A stretch of DNA of 26,282 nucleotides from Scedosporium boydii. Its lineage: Eukaryota > Ascomycota > Sordariomycetes > Microascales > Microascaceae. This document shows, one piece after another, positions 10,730 through 21,876 of this stretch. Within the stretch, counting starts at the first letter, position 1; each line of letters starts with the position of its first letter. The notes beneath the pieces were generated by a model. It searched no databases. It was given only the letters and a program-made list of their open reading frames with translations, and had not been told where the DNA came from. The stretch lies in contig NJFT01000356.1 of assembly GCA_002221725.1 (NCBI GenBank), positions 1-26,282 of the forward strand, given 5' to 3'. The translations under genes and the position numbers were made by a program.

Positions 10730-11461
10730 TTGAACTGGAAATGTCTATGAATATTGACTTGGCGAGGGCCAGGTGCGAGCAAGTGTTTGTCGGTTATTAG
10801 TGCGCACTGGATGTAAGATGAAAGAGTTGAGGTAACTAGTTCGAAGAGATTATTTTCCTTCTCATTCCGTGAAGAAATTGCCTGGCCGGGTATACGGTAG
10901 AGTTAGAGGCCTCCAAATACAAAAAGTGAAAGCGGTGCCGTCAGGCACCTCACCCAAACTCGGTTTTCCAAAACTGCAAATGGAAATACTTCCCCGCCCG
11001 GACAACACTGTCACTTGACTACGTCACTACTTGGGCTGGCGTTTGGGTCGGACCGGAGTTCTGATATTTCAAGATACTCTATTGGCTACAAAATGAGATG
11101 CTTGGAAGGACTATGGCGAAACGTTGCATACGCTGCATGCTGCCGCAGAGATTGACCATTCCCTACAACCCCTCTTTCTCAGCCCCAGCCTGCTCATGGA
11201 ATAATAGGCGTATGTACTCTATACGAAGGTTGCCATGGACTCCGCCTGGACTTGGAAGAGAAGCGTCTCTAAAGTTCCCACTTAAGGGAAAAGAGCTCCT
11301 CAAACCGACCATTGCCTCATTTCCACCCTTCCAGAAATTCCTCATCCGCTGCAAAGCAGTGGTTGGCACTTGAACACAACTTCTCACAGCGCATCCTACA
11401 TCTGATACCCTGCCTCTTACTGCGAAGCCAACACGACGAAAGTCCACAAAGCTTGCTAATA
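10730..11461. promoter_or_regulatory. Shared divergent promoter region (AAA ATPase / patatin-NLR)
   Basis: These 732 bp separate two start codons facing away from each other. They contain a perfect inverted repeat (GGTGCC-GTCA-GGCACC, 10934-10949) and a pair of bZIP-like half sites (TGAC-TAC-GTCA, 11016-11026), either of which could bind a dimeric regulator. Short ORFs at 11098-11373 (plus) and 11163-11534 (minus) overlap each other and have no recognisable content. The frame of NLR exon 1 is open upstream to about 11312, so an earlier start for the NLR is possible. Confidence 0.45.
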
Positions 11462-14400
11462 ATGCTGGATCCAAAGGGGCCATTAAAATTACTTTCATTA
11501 GGTAAGGAACCACAGTAGTATTCTCGACGACCAAAAACTGCGAGGCTGAGACTTACCTGCTTGCTTTTGCAGACGGAGGTGGTGTCCGTGGATATTCCGA
11601 GTTGCTGATTCTCCGCGCCATCCTAAAGAACGTTCAGACCCTCTCGGGGCTTGAAGATGTACCCCGTCCATGCGAATTGTTTCATCTCATAGGAGGAACC
11701 TCCGTTGGAGGGTGAGTATAGCGGTTCCTTTGGGCAGGATTGGATCTGCGTTAGATCAAATATTTAGTCTGCTATGAAGTGCTAACGGGACTGCTGACAT
11801 CTCCTCAAGTCTCAATGCCATCCTGTTGGGAAGACTTGGCTTATCGATAGATGAAGCTATTGAGATGTTCGGGAAGACAGCCAAAGACATGTTTGAGAAA
11901 CGTAGCAACCCCAACCTCACAGGCTTCCGTTATAAACACGATGGGATGGAGGAGGCCGTGAAAGACATAATTGAACGGAAGACCGGCAGCCGTTCGACAA
12001 TGCTGCGTGGAAACGACAAAGATGCGGGATGTAAGGTGTAAGTCTCGCCAACTTCAACGAAGCCATCGAGAAGAAATAAAAGTGTCGCAAGAGCTTTAAC
12101 TAATCCAGTCCTTTTGGTACCCTTAGTTTCGTCTGCACAATATCGAGAATGAACGCTACCCGAATCCGTCTTTTCAGGTCGTACAAGCCCAAGGCCGACG
12201 ATGATTTGGAGCACCCCTGCGAAATATGGGAGGCTATTCGAGCGACTTCTGCCGCTCCCACTTACTTCGAGCCAATCTCCATCGGGCCCCCCGGTATGAC
12301 CGAGGAGTTCATAGATGGTGGTGTCGGGTGCAACAACCCAATCTCAGAACTACATGCTGAAGCGTGTAAAATATTTGACTCGGCTCGCGAGGTCGCTTGC
12401 ATCTTGAGCATTGGCACGGGGACAAAGGGGCCTCTGATGCTCCCCGAACCCAAGCTCATAGACAGTGTCGGCCTTCACCGAGATACCATCAAGCACCTGA
12501 AGAGGCTAGCTCTAACCTCTGACCGCGAAGCTGAGGCCATGGACGAGAAATACAGGGGTATCAGCAATTTGTATTTCCGCTTCAATGTCGATCAAGACCT
12601 TGCGAGAGTAAACCTTGGGGAGTGGAAGGGACTCGGTAAAATAGCCGTATTGACGCAGGACTACCTTCAGAGGCCACGAGTGAAAGAGAAGATAGAGTTG
12701 GCTGCGCGGGCTATCATCGGAAACGCGGACAGAATCCAGGAGAAGTATCACATCTATTGTCTGTGTGAGTGAACCCTAGTTTTCCACTTATTATTATGTT
12801 CCTGCTGTTAGCGGGTAGCAAGCAACATTCTCCTAACATATTTTATTGATCTTCTCCCATGGTGGCTCCTTAGCGGAGAACTTGAAAACCATGCTTGACG
12901 CCGAGCGTCGCAGACAGGTATCATCTCGCTCTTGGTTTTTATCCGGAAGAACGGTAATAAGCCCATCCAACGACTTAGAGGACAAACTGAAACGGAGATT
13001 CATGGACGAGGAGAACAAATACGAGTCATGTTCGTGGATTTTCAGCAACCCAAAATTCCTCACATTCAAAAACGAGAGTGCCGCGGTCGTTTTGTCCTTG
13101 GTCGGCCAGCCTGGATCTGGAAAATCCGTACTTGCATCCGCCGTTATCCATCATTTACAGACGACGATGAAGGAGTGCTACACTTTGTTCTTCTTCTGCA
13201 GGAATCATCCGGCTCAGACATTTGACGACCTCCTCTCTTATCTTCTCTCTGACATGGAGCAGTGGGAAGAACCAGCCGTTGCTGCAGCAATGGATGATTT
13301 CAAATCCCGACCCCCAGAACAACCAAAAAGCGAACTGCTGAAGCTATTCCACTATTGCATCGCCGCGGTGCAGAGGAAAGTTTACATCGTCATCGACGAC
13401 ATCAGTTCTTGCTATTCGTCACCGTCGGAGTCTCCCATTATAGATCTTCTCTGCCCACAAGGAGGGGGGGTGGATCATTTGTTGGCTAGTGTCCTACTGA
13501 CCTTCGGGCACTCCGAGGATGCCGTACTCTCATCCGCCAGGGCCAACTTACGTCACCCGGACAAAGTCAAAATCTTGTCGATCGCTCTCCCAACCGAGGA
13601 ATCCCGTAATGACTTCGACCAGTATGTATGTCACTATACTAACACTCTCGCCAAGTCACTAGATTGGTTGAAGCCTGAGAAGTGCCAGGAAGTCACCGGA
13701 GTCATCCAAACACAAGCAAGGGGGCTGTTTCTTCTCGCCAACCTAGTGTTCAATGCCCTTCGCAGCCAACCCCCGTCCTCACTGGCAGCGATCAAGAAAA
13801 CCGTGAAGCAAACTATCAGCGGCGAACTCGAGGACATCTACGACAGGCAGCTCCAAGAAGTGAAACGTAAAGGCAAAGGCGCTGAAGTTTACCAGTGGAC
13901 GTACGCTGCCACAAGGCTCTTATCATGGGATGAAATAAAGTCAGCAATGGCAATAGTTGACGGGAAACACGACGAGGAGGAAATGATTCAACAGAATCCT
14001 GAACAGTTTCTCCCCGATGCTTGCGGCCCGCTCCTAGAGCTAACTAACAATGGAAAGGATGGTGAGCGATTCGTGCGGCTGATCTACCCCACCGTTAAGG
14101 AGGCCCTCGATGGAAAACCTGGGAGGAATGTTGGCATCCATAACGCCCAGCGATTGGTGGCAGCAAAACTTTTGGACGTTTTAATGTTCGCCGATGTCCC
14201 AGACTTCTCTAGAGATCCAAAGAAGGTTAGAGCGATAATTGCGGATTATGTCCAGAAACCCGGCCGCCAGATTTACAAGTATGCCGTGCTGAACTGGTAC
14301 AAGCACGTTCAACTTAGTAAAGACCTCGATGGTAGCAGCGAGCTCCGAAGTAGACTCGAGCGTTTCTTGAAATCCCCCGAGTCACTCTCGTGGTTTGTGG

Positions 14401-17400
14401 CGATACTAGATTATATTGAAGCAGGAAACCAAGAGGTACCTAGCATCGCTGAACTCGTCGCTCATGTCACCAGTTCTCTGCAATGGTGGCGACGGGAGAA
14501 TCTCTCATCTAGCCAAGCTGACCAGGCTTTGGGCGAGCTTTTGAATCTGTGGACTAAACATTTGCGAGACATCGTACTCGATTGGAGTGCAGTTTTCGAG
14601 AAGCGTCGGGGAAGCCTGTTCTCACTAATTACAGAATTCCTTCCTCCCAACAGCCTATTTCGACAGCTCCTCGAGAACCATGATGACCAGCAGAGGCGCC
14701 TTATTCTTTTTAACGACACTTCCATCGAGACGCGGAGCACCATTAAGCCAACGTGGCCCAACGATGTGTTCTATGTCAATGAGGCTTTTGACCTAGCCTT
14801 TGCGTGCTCAAACGGTCGCCTCCAATGCTGGCATATGAAAACGGAGATAGAATGGGGAGAGGTTCCCCTGCACGACTCCGCCTCCAATGAACCTAAGACA
14901 CCACCGATAAACTTGCACAGGGCCGTCGTGTCTGCTGACGAGAGGTTCATGGCGCTTCTATTCATTGACGTTCCTGCCGCGGTTAGTGAGACTAAGCTTA
15001 AACTTGTCACTAATCTCCTAAATGGTGCACGACTCTTCCTAACGGGCCCGAGCGAGCACTCTTTGGATTGGAAGGTGGAAGAACCCACGGATGAAGACAA
15101 GGAGATGCACAGGATTTTGAAGCATTGCGGTTTCCCCAAACTCGTTGTGAGGCTGTATCTAGTGCAGCTCAATTGTGACCAGCCGAGGGGTACTCGCCTC
15201 TTCAGCCATGCGCCTGGGCGGTCGTCGTATCTGATTGATTCCAGGGAGACACTCCCTAGATGGAGAATTGACGAACCGGACTTCTTAGCCTTCTCTCCAG
15301 ATGGTACCAGTCTGCACTCGCTGTTTGGGAACTTGTTACTCAATGACGGCGTCCTTAGGCCCAGAAAGCTGAAGCGGCCGAGTGAGGCTGCTTTGCGAAG
15401 TGCTAAATTGATTGGCGACTGCAGGTCACTGGCAGTAGTCAGGAACGGGAAACGTCTGCAAATATTGAACGCCAATGACAACTCACTGCATGAAGAGATC
15501 GAAGTGGACTTTTCCGGGAGATTGCATATTCTTGGAGTTAGCTCTAATGGTCGATATCTAGCTATTCTCAGTGTCCGGGCGCATGAAGCCCCCCGCGCGA
15601 ACAGTCGCCGGTCCGCGGAGAAGAAATTCGCAAGGTACATCTCCATTCACGACAGGGAAAACAAGCGCGGTGTTGATGTGCTGGTTTTGATCAATCCCAA
15701 GTCCCAGAGGAACTCGCTAGCATTTCAAAACGGGCTGCCTGCTTTCCGAGCGGCGTTCGCTGTGGAGAGCGAGACGAAAGGGGATGCAAGGGTACTGATC
15801 TATGTGCCACCCGGCTGGAAACTCACGGGGAACGTGAACCGTACTGGACAGCGGCGAGACCGGATGCCGGCATCAGAGGAGCCCATGATTTACATCTTCA
15901 AAGGGGGGGAGGGAAGATCAGGCTTTGGAAAAAATCCAAAACTGGACTTCTCATCTCCGATGCCACCGGTAAAATCTCCGTATGGACCATTTCCATCCGT
16001 TAATTCTTTGCCCATGTATCCATACTAACAATACCTAGGCAGGGAGCTCGGTCTAATAATTCTGGGCCGAGGATTATCTCCATAAGTGATGACCTTCGCT
16101 CGGTTATTATATCTTGCTCAGAGAAAATCCAAAAATGCGAGATTGATGCATTCCAAGATCTCTTCTCCGCTGCGATAAACCGACGTGGGACGGAAACATC
16201 GATTGGAGAAATTAGAGAAAGCCATACGATTTCGTCGCATACCGTCTTGGCGATGGACCGCAGTTTCATCTACAGAATGGAGCTGCAGCAAACGCGATCG
16301 GATGATGCGTCAATTCCTCCACCAGATGAGCCGCAGTTGGCTTCAGATAGTAACACTGACAACATACTAACGGTCCAGGGGTTGGGCCGGTATGATATCG
16401 ACCCGTTTCAGGTTGAGGTTCTCGGGTTATCAGGGCTGGGCCCGAGAAGCAAGTCGTCGCAAGGGTATCCTTTATCCCTGGCCGAGGATGGGAGGGCAAT
16501 ACTTGGATCTAACGAGTTTTACCTGCCTATTCACGAGCCGGAAGATGACACCATCGAATCCGAAGAATCGGAGACTCTTACCCGTCTAATCGAGACATTT
16601 CGACAATCATATCGACCGTTCTATTCCGCGACAACGGGTCCTACGTCGTCATCAGAGAGTAGGGGGCCTGCTCCCGCACATACAAACGGTCCGTCAAATC
16701 TGCCTGGAGAAGCCCGGTACTATGCTCTATTCGACGGCAGTCATAGCCAAGCCGATGTCCATCACCAGCCACTGGGGTCTCCCACTGCACGCCGAGACCA
16801 GAAGCCGGGACCGTTTCTATTATCCACATTTTACACCTCTCGCCCATCACTCCTGTTTTGTCAGTTCTCGACCATTTACAGTGATGGGAAAGACGACAAG
16901 AAGCGGCGCCTAGGGCCGATTTTGTACGAGGTTTACCTATGCCTATATGACGACGATAATGATGAGTTGCTCTGGATGGTTCATAGCATAACGGGAGGTT
17001 CGATGAAGGATAGCCTGTTACCCGTCCCTCAGACCGCCTGGGCGCTGCACCCCTCAAAACCCCTCCTAGCATGGGCTCTCCCAGGCCATCCGGTTCGGAT
17101 ATCAAATTTTGAGACCCACAGAGCCCCGGTCAATATATCAGGTACGTGGCATGCCTAATTAAAACAGACCATTGTCATGTTTCACTGGACAGCTCCCGAA
17201 GAGACGCAACCGTGTTTGGCTAATCCATTTCTAATTAAACCAGATCCGGTGACTTTCGAAGTTCCAGCTTCACAAGCCATGAAATTTTCTCCATGTGGGA
17301 ACTATCTGGTTGTTCAAGGGAGATACGCTCATTGCTCTCATCTCTTCACCGATCCATACGAAGAGAAGTGTCGGACTATTTCGGCCTTTGGTCTTCAGGT

Positions 17401-18904
17401 TGGGTTCAAAGTCACGCTCGTTCTCTCTGATCCGACATCATCTCTATCGGTCGATATTGACAATAGCACTCTCAGGGTATATGATGTGACCAGTGACGGA
17501 GTCATCGGGGTGCAGGTTTATCAATTACCGTTCCTGACCGAGATGGAGAGACACGATCTTGGCTATCTCCCCGCCGACTGTCGGTGTCCGACTTGTGGAA
17601 ATCTCCTCAATCAAAATTGTACGGTGTCCGTTTTACCGCCAGAACATAGCGAGGATTCTCATGTAATCGTCTTGAGTCATGGGCACAATATTCTTGACAG
17701 GGGCTACTTCCTGGCCAAGTCATGCGAGCCGGTCATTCTGAAGCCACAGAAGAACTCTGACCCTGTTGAAATCGGCTCCGATCCACTTCTTCGGAATTAT
17801 CAAATAACAATAGGACCCTGGCTATTCCATAGGAATGGGAAGCTCTGCACCAGCGCCTTTAACATATATGGTGTTGACCCATCCTGCCATAAACACAACA
17901 CTTTCGGCTTCGGGTTCCTGCATGAAGGATGCCTCTTACGTGAATACAAGGGTCTCGAGCCGGCCCTGGAAGCTTACACTCCCGCAGAAAATGCTCCTCT
18001 GCCATCCTGCAGCGGGGATCCCGTCACCGAAGAAGAGTACCCAACCATCGGTGAATTCACCGTGGCTATTTTCGTCTCGCGGATGGTTCTTGGCCATCGC
18101 ATGTTCTTTAGACAGCCCCTTTTGGTGATCGAGAATTATACGGACCCCAAAAGTAACAGCTCTGTGGTTCCGAGCCAGCTAGAGGAGTTTCTTAGAAGCT
18201 ACGGAGCTGAGGCTGATAAACGATGGAGTGATGAAGGAGTTCGGGAATTTATCGAACTGCTTTTCAAAGAGGTGGAAAAACACCCGGATGTTCGGGACCG
18301 GCTCCCATACCGCGGCGCTGATGAAGTGATAGCCGCCCTTGAGAAAGTCGGAGCTCAATTTGACGAACTCCACCATGATTTTACCGGCGGTGTCGGCGTC
18401 TCGTTGCCCGTCCTGGTCAACTCGTTTCACTTAAACAGTACCCCATCTGGCCAGCCGCCGTCTGAGCATCAGGTTAGGTGGACAACGGCCCATGACATTG
18501 CCTGGGCCGAACAGGACGTAATTCTCACGGAAGGGGGTTTCCTATGTGGCAAGAAAACCCGAAAATACTACATTTTCCCAGGGATGGCGTTAGTGGATGA
18601 TAAGCTCGACCTTCTGTGGAAAAAAATGTATTTGGCTGACTTGTTTCATGCCGTGGTTAACTCTCCGAACGACGCAGACACCGCAGACACAGCAGAGAAA
18701 GAGCAGGCAGATGATGCTAGCACGAGCGCGCCTCCCTGGGTGAGTCAGGTTCAGGAGCTACTCCAGCGGTCTAAGAAGGCCCAGGGGAGTCGAGAAGCAC
18801 CAAAGCAGGCAGGAAAGGAGGATTTAGTGATCTTAGGGCTTGCTCGGCTGATGCACGACGCCAGTAGGTTTGATCAAGAGAGTACATGTAATGTTAGCAA
18901 CTAG
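11462..18904 (+). CDS. Patatin-NACHT NLR-like protein with long propeller-like C-terminus
   Basis: Exons 11462-11501, 11573-11711, 11810-12037, 12127-12764, 12874-15968, 16043-17141 and 17193-18904 join to 2,317 codons including the stop. Introns are 51-109 nt and all keep frame. Residues 1-340 are a patatin phospholipase: oxyanion motif DGGGVRG (14-20), nucleophile GTSVG (Ser57) and catalytic Asp199 in FIDGGVG, so the dyad is intact. A P-loop NTPase follows: Walker A GQPGSGKS (426-433) and Walker B YIVIDD (Asp523/Asp524), then a winged-helix-like segment (YAATRLLSWDEIKSAM). From about residue 970 WD40-like strands recur (AFSPDGTSL, KFSPCGNYLVV), with CxCxxC-x7-C at 1876-1889. Patatin-NLRs are a known fungal immune or incompatibility architecture, in which the NTPase oligomerises and the lipase is the effector; that role is inferred here. 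Within exon 5 a 7-G run (15903-15909) may hide a frameshift; with one more G the better exon end is 15979. The first exon is short, so the start is less certain. Confidence 0.85.
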
Positions 18905-19123
18905 GGTAGGCGCCTCCCGAAATGAAAACAGGAGGTGCTCTTCACTGCTGCCACAAGGCTACCCAACATACGATAGCTTGCCTACTCACCAAGGGGAGGT
19001 CATCACCGTGGTCGACTAAGTGAGGAACTCGACCGCGAGCGAGCACCGCAAACTCTAGAGCATACGAATGCCACAGTATTTTGAGGATTTCACTTAGCAA
19101 TGGAATAGCGGGGGAAGACTTGA

Positions 19124-19127
<4 letters not shown>

Positions 19128-19167
<40 letters not shown>

Positions 19168-19194
19168 ATCATAGGCTTCCTATCACAGGCTTCC
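19128..19194. repeat. 37-nt T tract followed by 14-bp tandem repeats
   Basis: A run of 37 T (19128-19164) is followed by two adjacent copies of TATCA(T/C)AGGCTTCC (19167-19180, 19181-19194) and the start of a third. Read on the minus strand, the T run is a long A tract preceded by short repeats, which could be the tail of a retroposed sequence or a simple-repeat expansion. No reverse transcriptase or target-site duplication was recognised. The exact run length may also be affected by sequencing slippage. Confidence 0.85.
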
Positions 19195-19348
19195 TATCAT
19201 CATTATTACCACTTCAATGCATACTCTGTTCTTTTCGGCCAAGTCCTTTGCGATCGTGCGGTGTCGTGAGTGGAGTGTTTAATCTCCGATTGAACAATCT
19301 GAACATCAGATGTGGTAATTTTCAGAAGGGCATTCCAGCAACGGTCAG

Positions 19349-19669
19349 ATGTCGATGATGAGGAGGAACACACCCGCACGCTCAGTCTCAGCATATGATG
19401 TGACACTTTTATTTCTCCCTGGGGCAAGGGATTCCTGCTGTTGGAGATATCAATTGGTTCCTGGCTTGGCAGATGACCTAAACCAAATATTGCAACTCGG
19501 AAAGCCACGAGCAGCTGTAGATGTATCCCATGGATTGTACTATGTAGAAAAGCTGATGGTAAAGAGTGCTGGATGCAGCCGTTCCGTTTTGATTGCGCTT
19601 CATCTGTTTGCGCGTTTGCTTAGTTCTCGGAACCGGAGTCATCTAACCGGGACTCTCCGGCGTGCTTGA
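19349..19669 (+). CDS. Unassigned ORF (106 codons)
   Basis: An ATG-initiated 106-codon frame lies in the gene-poor region downstream of the NLR gene. It has no recognised motif; a hydrophobic patch near VLIALHLFARLL could be a single helix. A competing ORF on the opposite strand (19206-19508) overlaps it and neither shows a clear coding signal. It might be a relic or a chance frame. Confidence 0.2.
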   Translation: MSMMRRNTPARSVSAYDVTLLFLPGARDSCCWRYQLVPGLADDLNQILQLGKPRAAVDVSHGLYYVEKLMVKSAGCSRSVLIALHLFARLLSSRNRSHLTGTLRRA

Positions 19670-19954
19670 ATGCAACTAGAGATAGACACTTGATTAACGT
19701 TGACGAAAGAGAGTACAGAAGGGCATGGGGATATGCATGCCCTAGTTTCTGACACAACATGAAAGTGCCATTCGGTCAAGGCAGTGATTGAAATATGGCC
19801 GTCAAGTATGCTGGAGACAAATGCATACTCTTGGCGACCGAAGCGGAGATCCTGATCGCCTGTGCCAGTGGCGCATCTTCACACATGCTCCGGCTAGACA
19901 GGGAGGCAAACAAAGAGAATCCCTTGAATCATACCCGGTTTTCGGTGGCTTTGT

Positions 19955-20129
19955 GGGGGTCACAGCAGCGGCGGCAATAGGGTCACGCACGGGCTCCTCT
20001 CCCTCACCCGGAGCACGCGAATACCTTGAGAATGACGCCTCAAACTTAAACACGGCCAATATTTGCTACATGTCGTAACATGGAGAAGCTACTCTCTTTG
20101 GGGTACTCATTCGAGTCAATACGCGAAAT
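19955..20129 (-). repeat. Dispersed repeat, copy B
   Basis: This is the second copy of the element at 5213-5387, aligned gaplessly over 175 bp in the same orientation. The minus-strand frame reads VFKFEASFS, then RAPGEGEEPV, and is closed on its upstream side by a TAG present at the same place in copy A. That TAG could also be the end of an intron acceptor. The flanks differ from copy A apart from a weak extension on the low-coordinate side. Confidence 0.75.
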
Positions 20130-20743
20130 ACGATATGAGAATAGGATGAGACCCACCCGACCGGGACGAATATCAATGATTAACAACATTTAAGCTATGC
20201 CGCATACCCAGTGGCTGGCCATTGCCCTTGGACCCTTAAGCCTTGGCCCTACAGAATGTCTTGGCAATTGCGTTATTATGCAGCTGTCCCTGTTTTCCTG
20301 CGTCATATCGGCGCCGCCCTCCGCCCCCTGAGCCAATCCTGTTTGAGGAAAGTTCCACTCACGCCGAGACCAAGAGGAGATGGCTCATGTAAATAGAAAA
20401 CGTGAAAGGTAAAACCTGTTTTCTGTGCGGACTGCGTGGGACTTCGCCCCGGCAGTTTTCTCGGCGTCGAAGTTTCATGGAGGGAGGAGGAGAGGGGGAA
20501 ACAGATCAATCGATGAGGATGAGGTCCAGCGTCACGTCTAGTACTCTGGTAAGAGGGATCTGAATGGGAAAGCATAAAAGGCGAGCTGTTACTCGGTCCC
20601 GGGATACTCCATTCCTGGGCGAGTACGCTCCGACATGTCCTGTTTCCATTAGCTCACCTCCCGTCTGTTTCCTTTTCACGCCACCTCTGAAGCAATCCCT
20701 GAATCCACACTCCTTTCCCCACCACTATACACCCCTGATAACT

Positions 20744-21376
20744 ATGTCTCGACTGGGTGAACTCTATGCCCTGGATGGCACCGATCCCACCAAGCTTCGC
20801 GCCATCTACGACGAATGGGCCTCCACGTACAACAAAGAACTCGCCGACGCCTCCCAAGACTACGTGGCCCCAGCCCTGGCAGGCGCATACCTCCTCCGGG
20901 CCCTCCAAACGCCCCGCATCAACGACACCCTTGAGATCCTCGACGCCGGATGCGGCACTGGGCTAGTGGGCAGCCACCTCGCGGCCCTAGGCGCCAAGAA
21001 AATCGACGGGATCGATCTGAGCACCGGGATGCTCCGGGTTGCGGAGAAGACGGGTGCATATCGCTCGCTCGATACCGTGGACCTTTCGGAAGCTCTTCAT
21101 CTTAAGGATGGGACTTATGACGCCGTTACTTGCGTTGGGACGTTGACGTTGGGCCATGTTGGGCCCGCTGTGCTGGGGGAGTTTGCGCGGGTTGCGAAGA
21201 AGGGTGGGTTCATTGTCGTGACTATCCTCGAGTCCATCTTTGGCGAGGGGGGATATGAGGAGACGATTCGGGGGTTGGTGGCTTCTGGGAAGGTGCAGGT
21301 TGTGGGTGCTCAGTTGGAGGACTATAGGCGTGGACAGGGCGTGAAGGCTTGGATGATTGTTCTCAGAGCCGTCTAG
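20744..21376 (+). CDS. Class I SAM-dependent methyltransferase (METTL27/WBSCR27-like)
   Basis: An intronless gene of 210 residues. The ATG at 20744 is chosen because the protein from there fits the family length and begins just before the conserved IYDEWASTYN segment (21-30), which is typical of Williams-Beuren-27-like methyltransferases. The frame is open for another 60 codons upstream, but that part looks like 5' UTR. Motif I is ILDAGCGTG (65-73), the SAM-ribose acidic residue is Asp91 in IDGIDLS, and a motif IV-like stretch YDAVTCVGTLTLGHVGP follows. The C-terminal half (VAKKGGFIVVTIL) completes the seven-strand fold. The protein is cytosolic by appearance; substrate unknown, probably a small molecule. 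No linked biosynthetic genes are visible. Confidence 0.9.
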   Translation: MSRLGELYALDGTDPTKLRAIYDEWASTYNKELADASQDYVAPALAGAYLLRALQTPRINDTLEILDAGCGTGLVGSHLAALGAKKIDGIDLSTGMLRVAEKTGAYRSLDTVDLSEALHLKDGTYDAVTCVGTLTLGHVGPAVLGEFARVAKKGGFIVVTILESIFGEGGYEETIRGLVASGKVQVVGAQLEDYRRGQGVKAWMIVLRAV

Positions 21377-21876
21377 GGTTGTCCAGCTTAAGCGGTTGCG
21401 CAAGCTGATATTGAGTGGTGTTGGGGAAATCCGTGCATAACGAACACCTTTGTGATGAACGTAGAGCTGTTTTAAAATTTTGATCCGTCACAGAACCGCA
21501 CTTTATGTCTCATATCTCTTGACATGCCGATCAATAGCCCTAAGTTAATAGCCTAGGCATACACTATTTCCGCTCGTACAATCCAGCTCTCGGCCAAACT
21601 CAGAGAGGTTAGACCTAGGGACAAGGTAGTGTTTGTAACACTATCTTCGGCTATTTTCGGCTTGCTATTTCTACTCATTGCTAGTTCGACCCGCTTTGCA
21701 GAGTTGATAAACTATGCTCCAGCTTGTCTAACTGCCAATGGCAACTAATACCTGCATTGTCCTAACTTTGATCGAAATTTATCTTTGAGCATATAGCACC
21801 TTGTAACTAGGATGCAGTAGAATGGGAAGAAAGGTAAAGGCTTCTCTATTTTATGTAGCTCACTATGATCCACCAT
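21377..21876. other. Intergenic region between convergent genes
   Basis: This 500-bp AT-rich stretch lies between the methyltransferase and nucleoside hydrolase stop codons and should hold both 3' UTRs. A perfect 7-bp inverted repeat with a 3-nt loop (TAGTGTT-TGT-AACACTA, 21627-21643) is present and could form a hairpin. No gene was seen. Confidence 0.6.

Larger units (their letters stand above)
18905..20743. other. Gene-poor region between the NLR and the methyltransferase
   Basis: These 1.8 kb hold a 37-nt T run (19128-19164), tandem 14-bp repeats just after it, an 8-bp inverted repeat with an 8-nt loop (19720-19727/19736-19743) and the second copy of the dispersed repeat (19955-20129). 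The last ~600 bp before 20744 form the likely methyltransferase promoter, with a CCAAT motif at 20333-20337 and an AT-rich CATAAAAG near 20571. No gene with a recognisable domain was found; one unassigned ORF is listed separately. Confidence 0.55.

Noticed and set aside
12149..12772. Patatin domain as a separate 207-codon gene
   Set aside because: The stop is removed by a well-formed intron (GTGAGT donor at 12765, CTAAC branch, TAG acceptor at 12873) that leads in frame into the NTPase exon, and upstream exons add the oxyanion and Ser motifs.
14771..15646. 291-codon minus-strand ORF
   Set aside because: Antisense to exon 5 of the patatin-NLR gene, whose sense frame is well supported.
21600..21710. 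tRNA gene suggested by a B-box-like GTTCGACCC
   Set aside because: No A box, acceptor stem or cloverleaf could be drawn around it.
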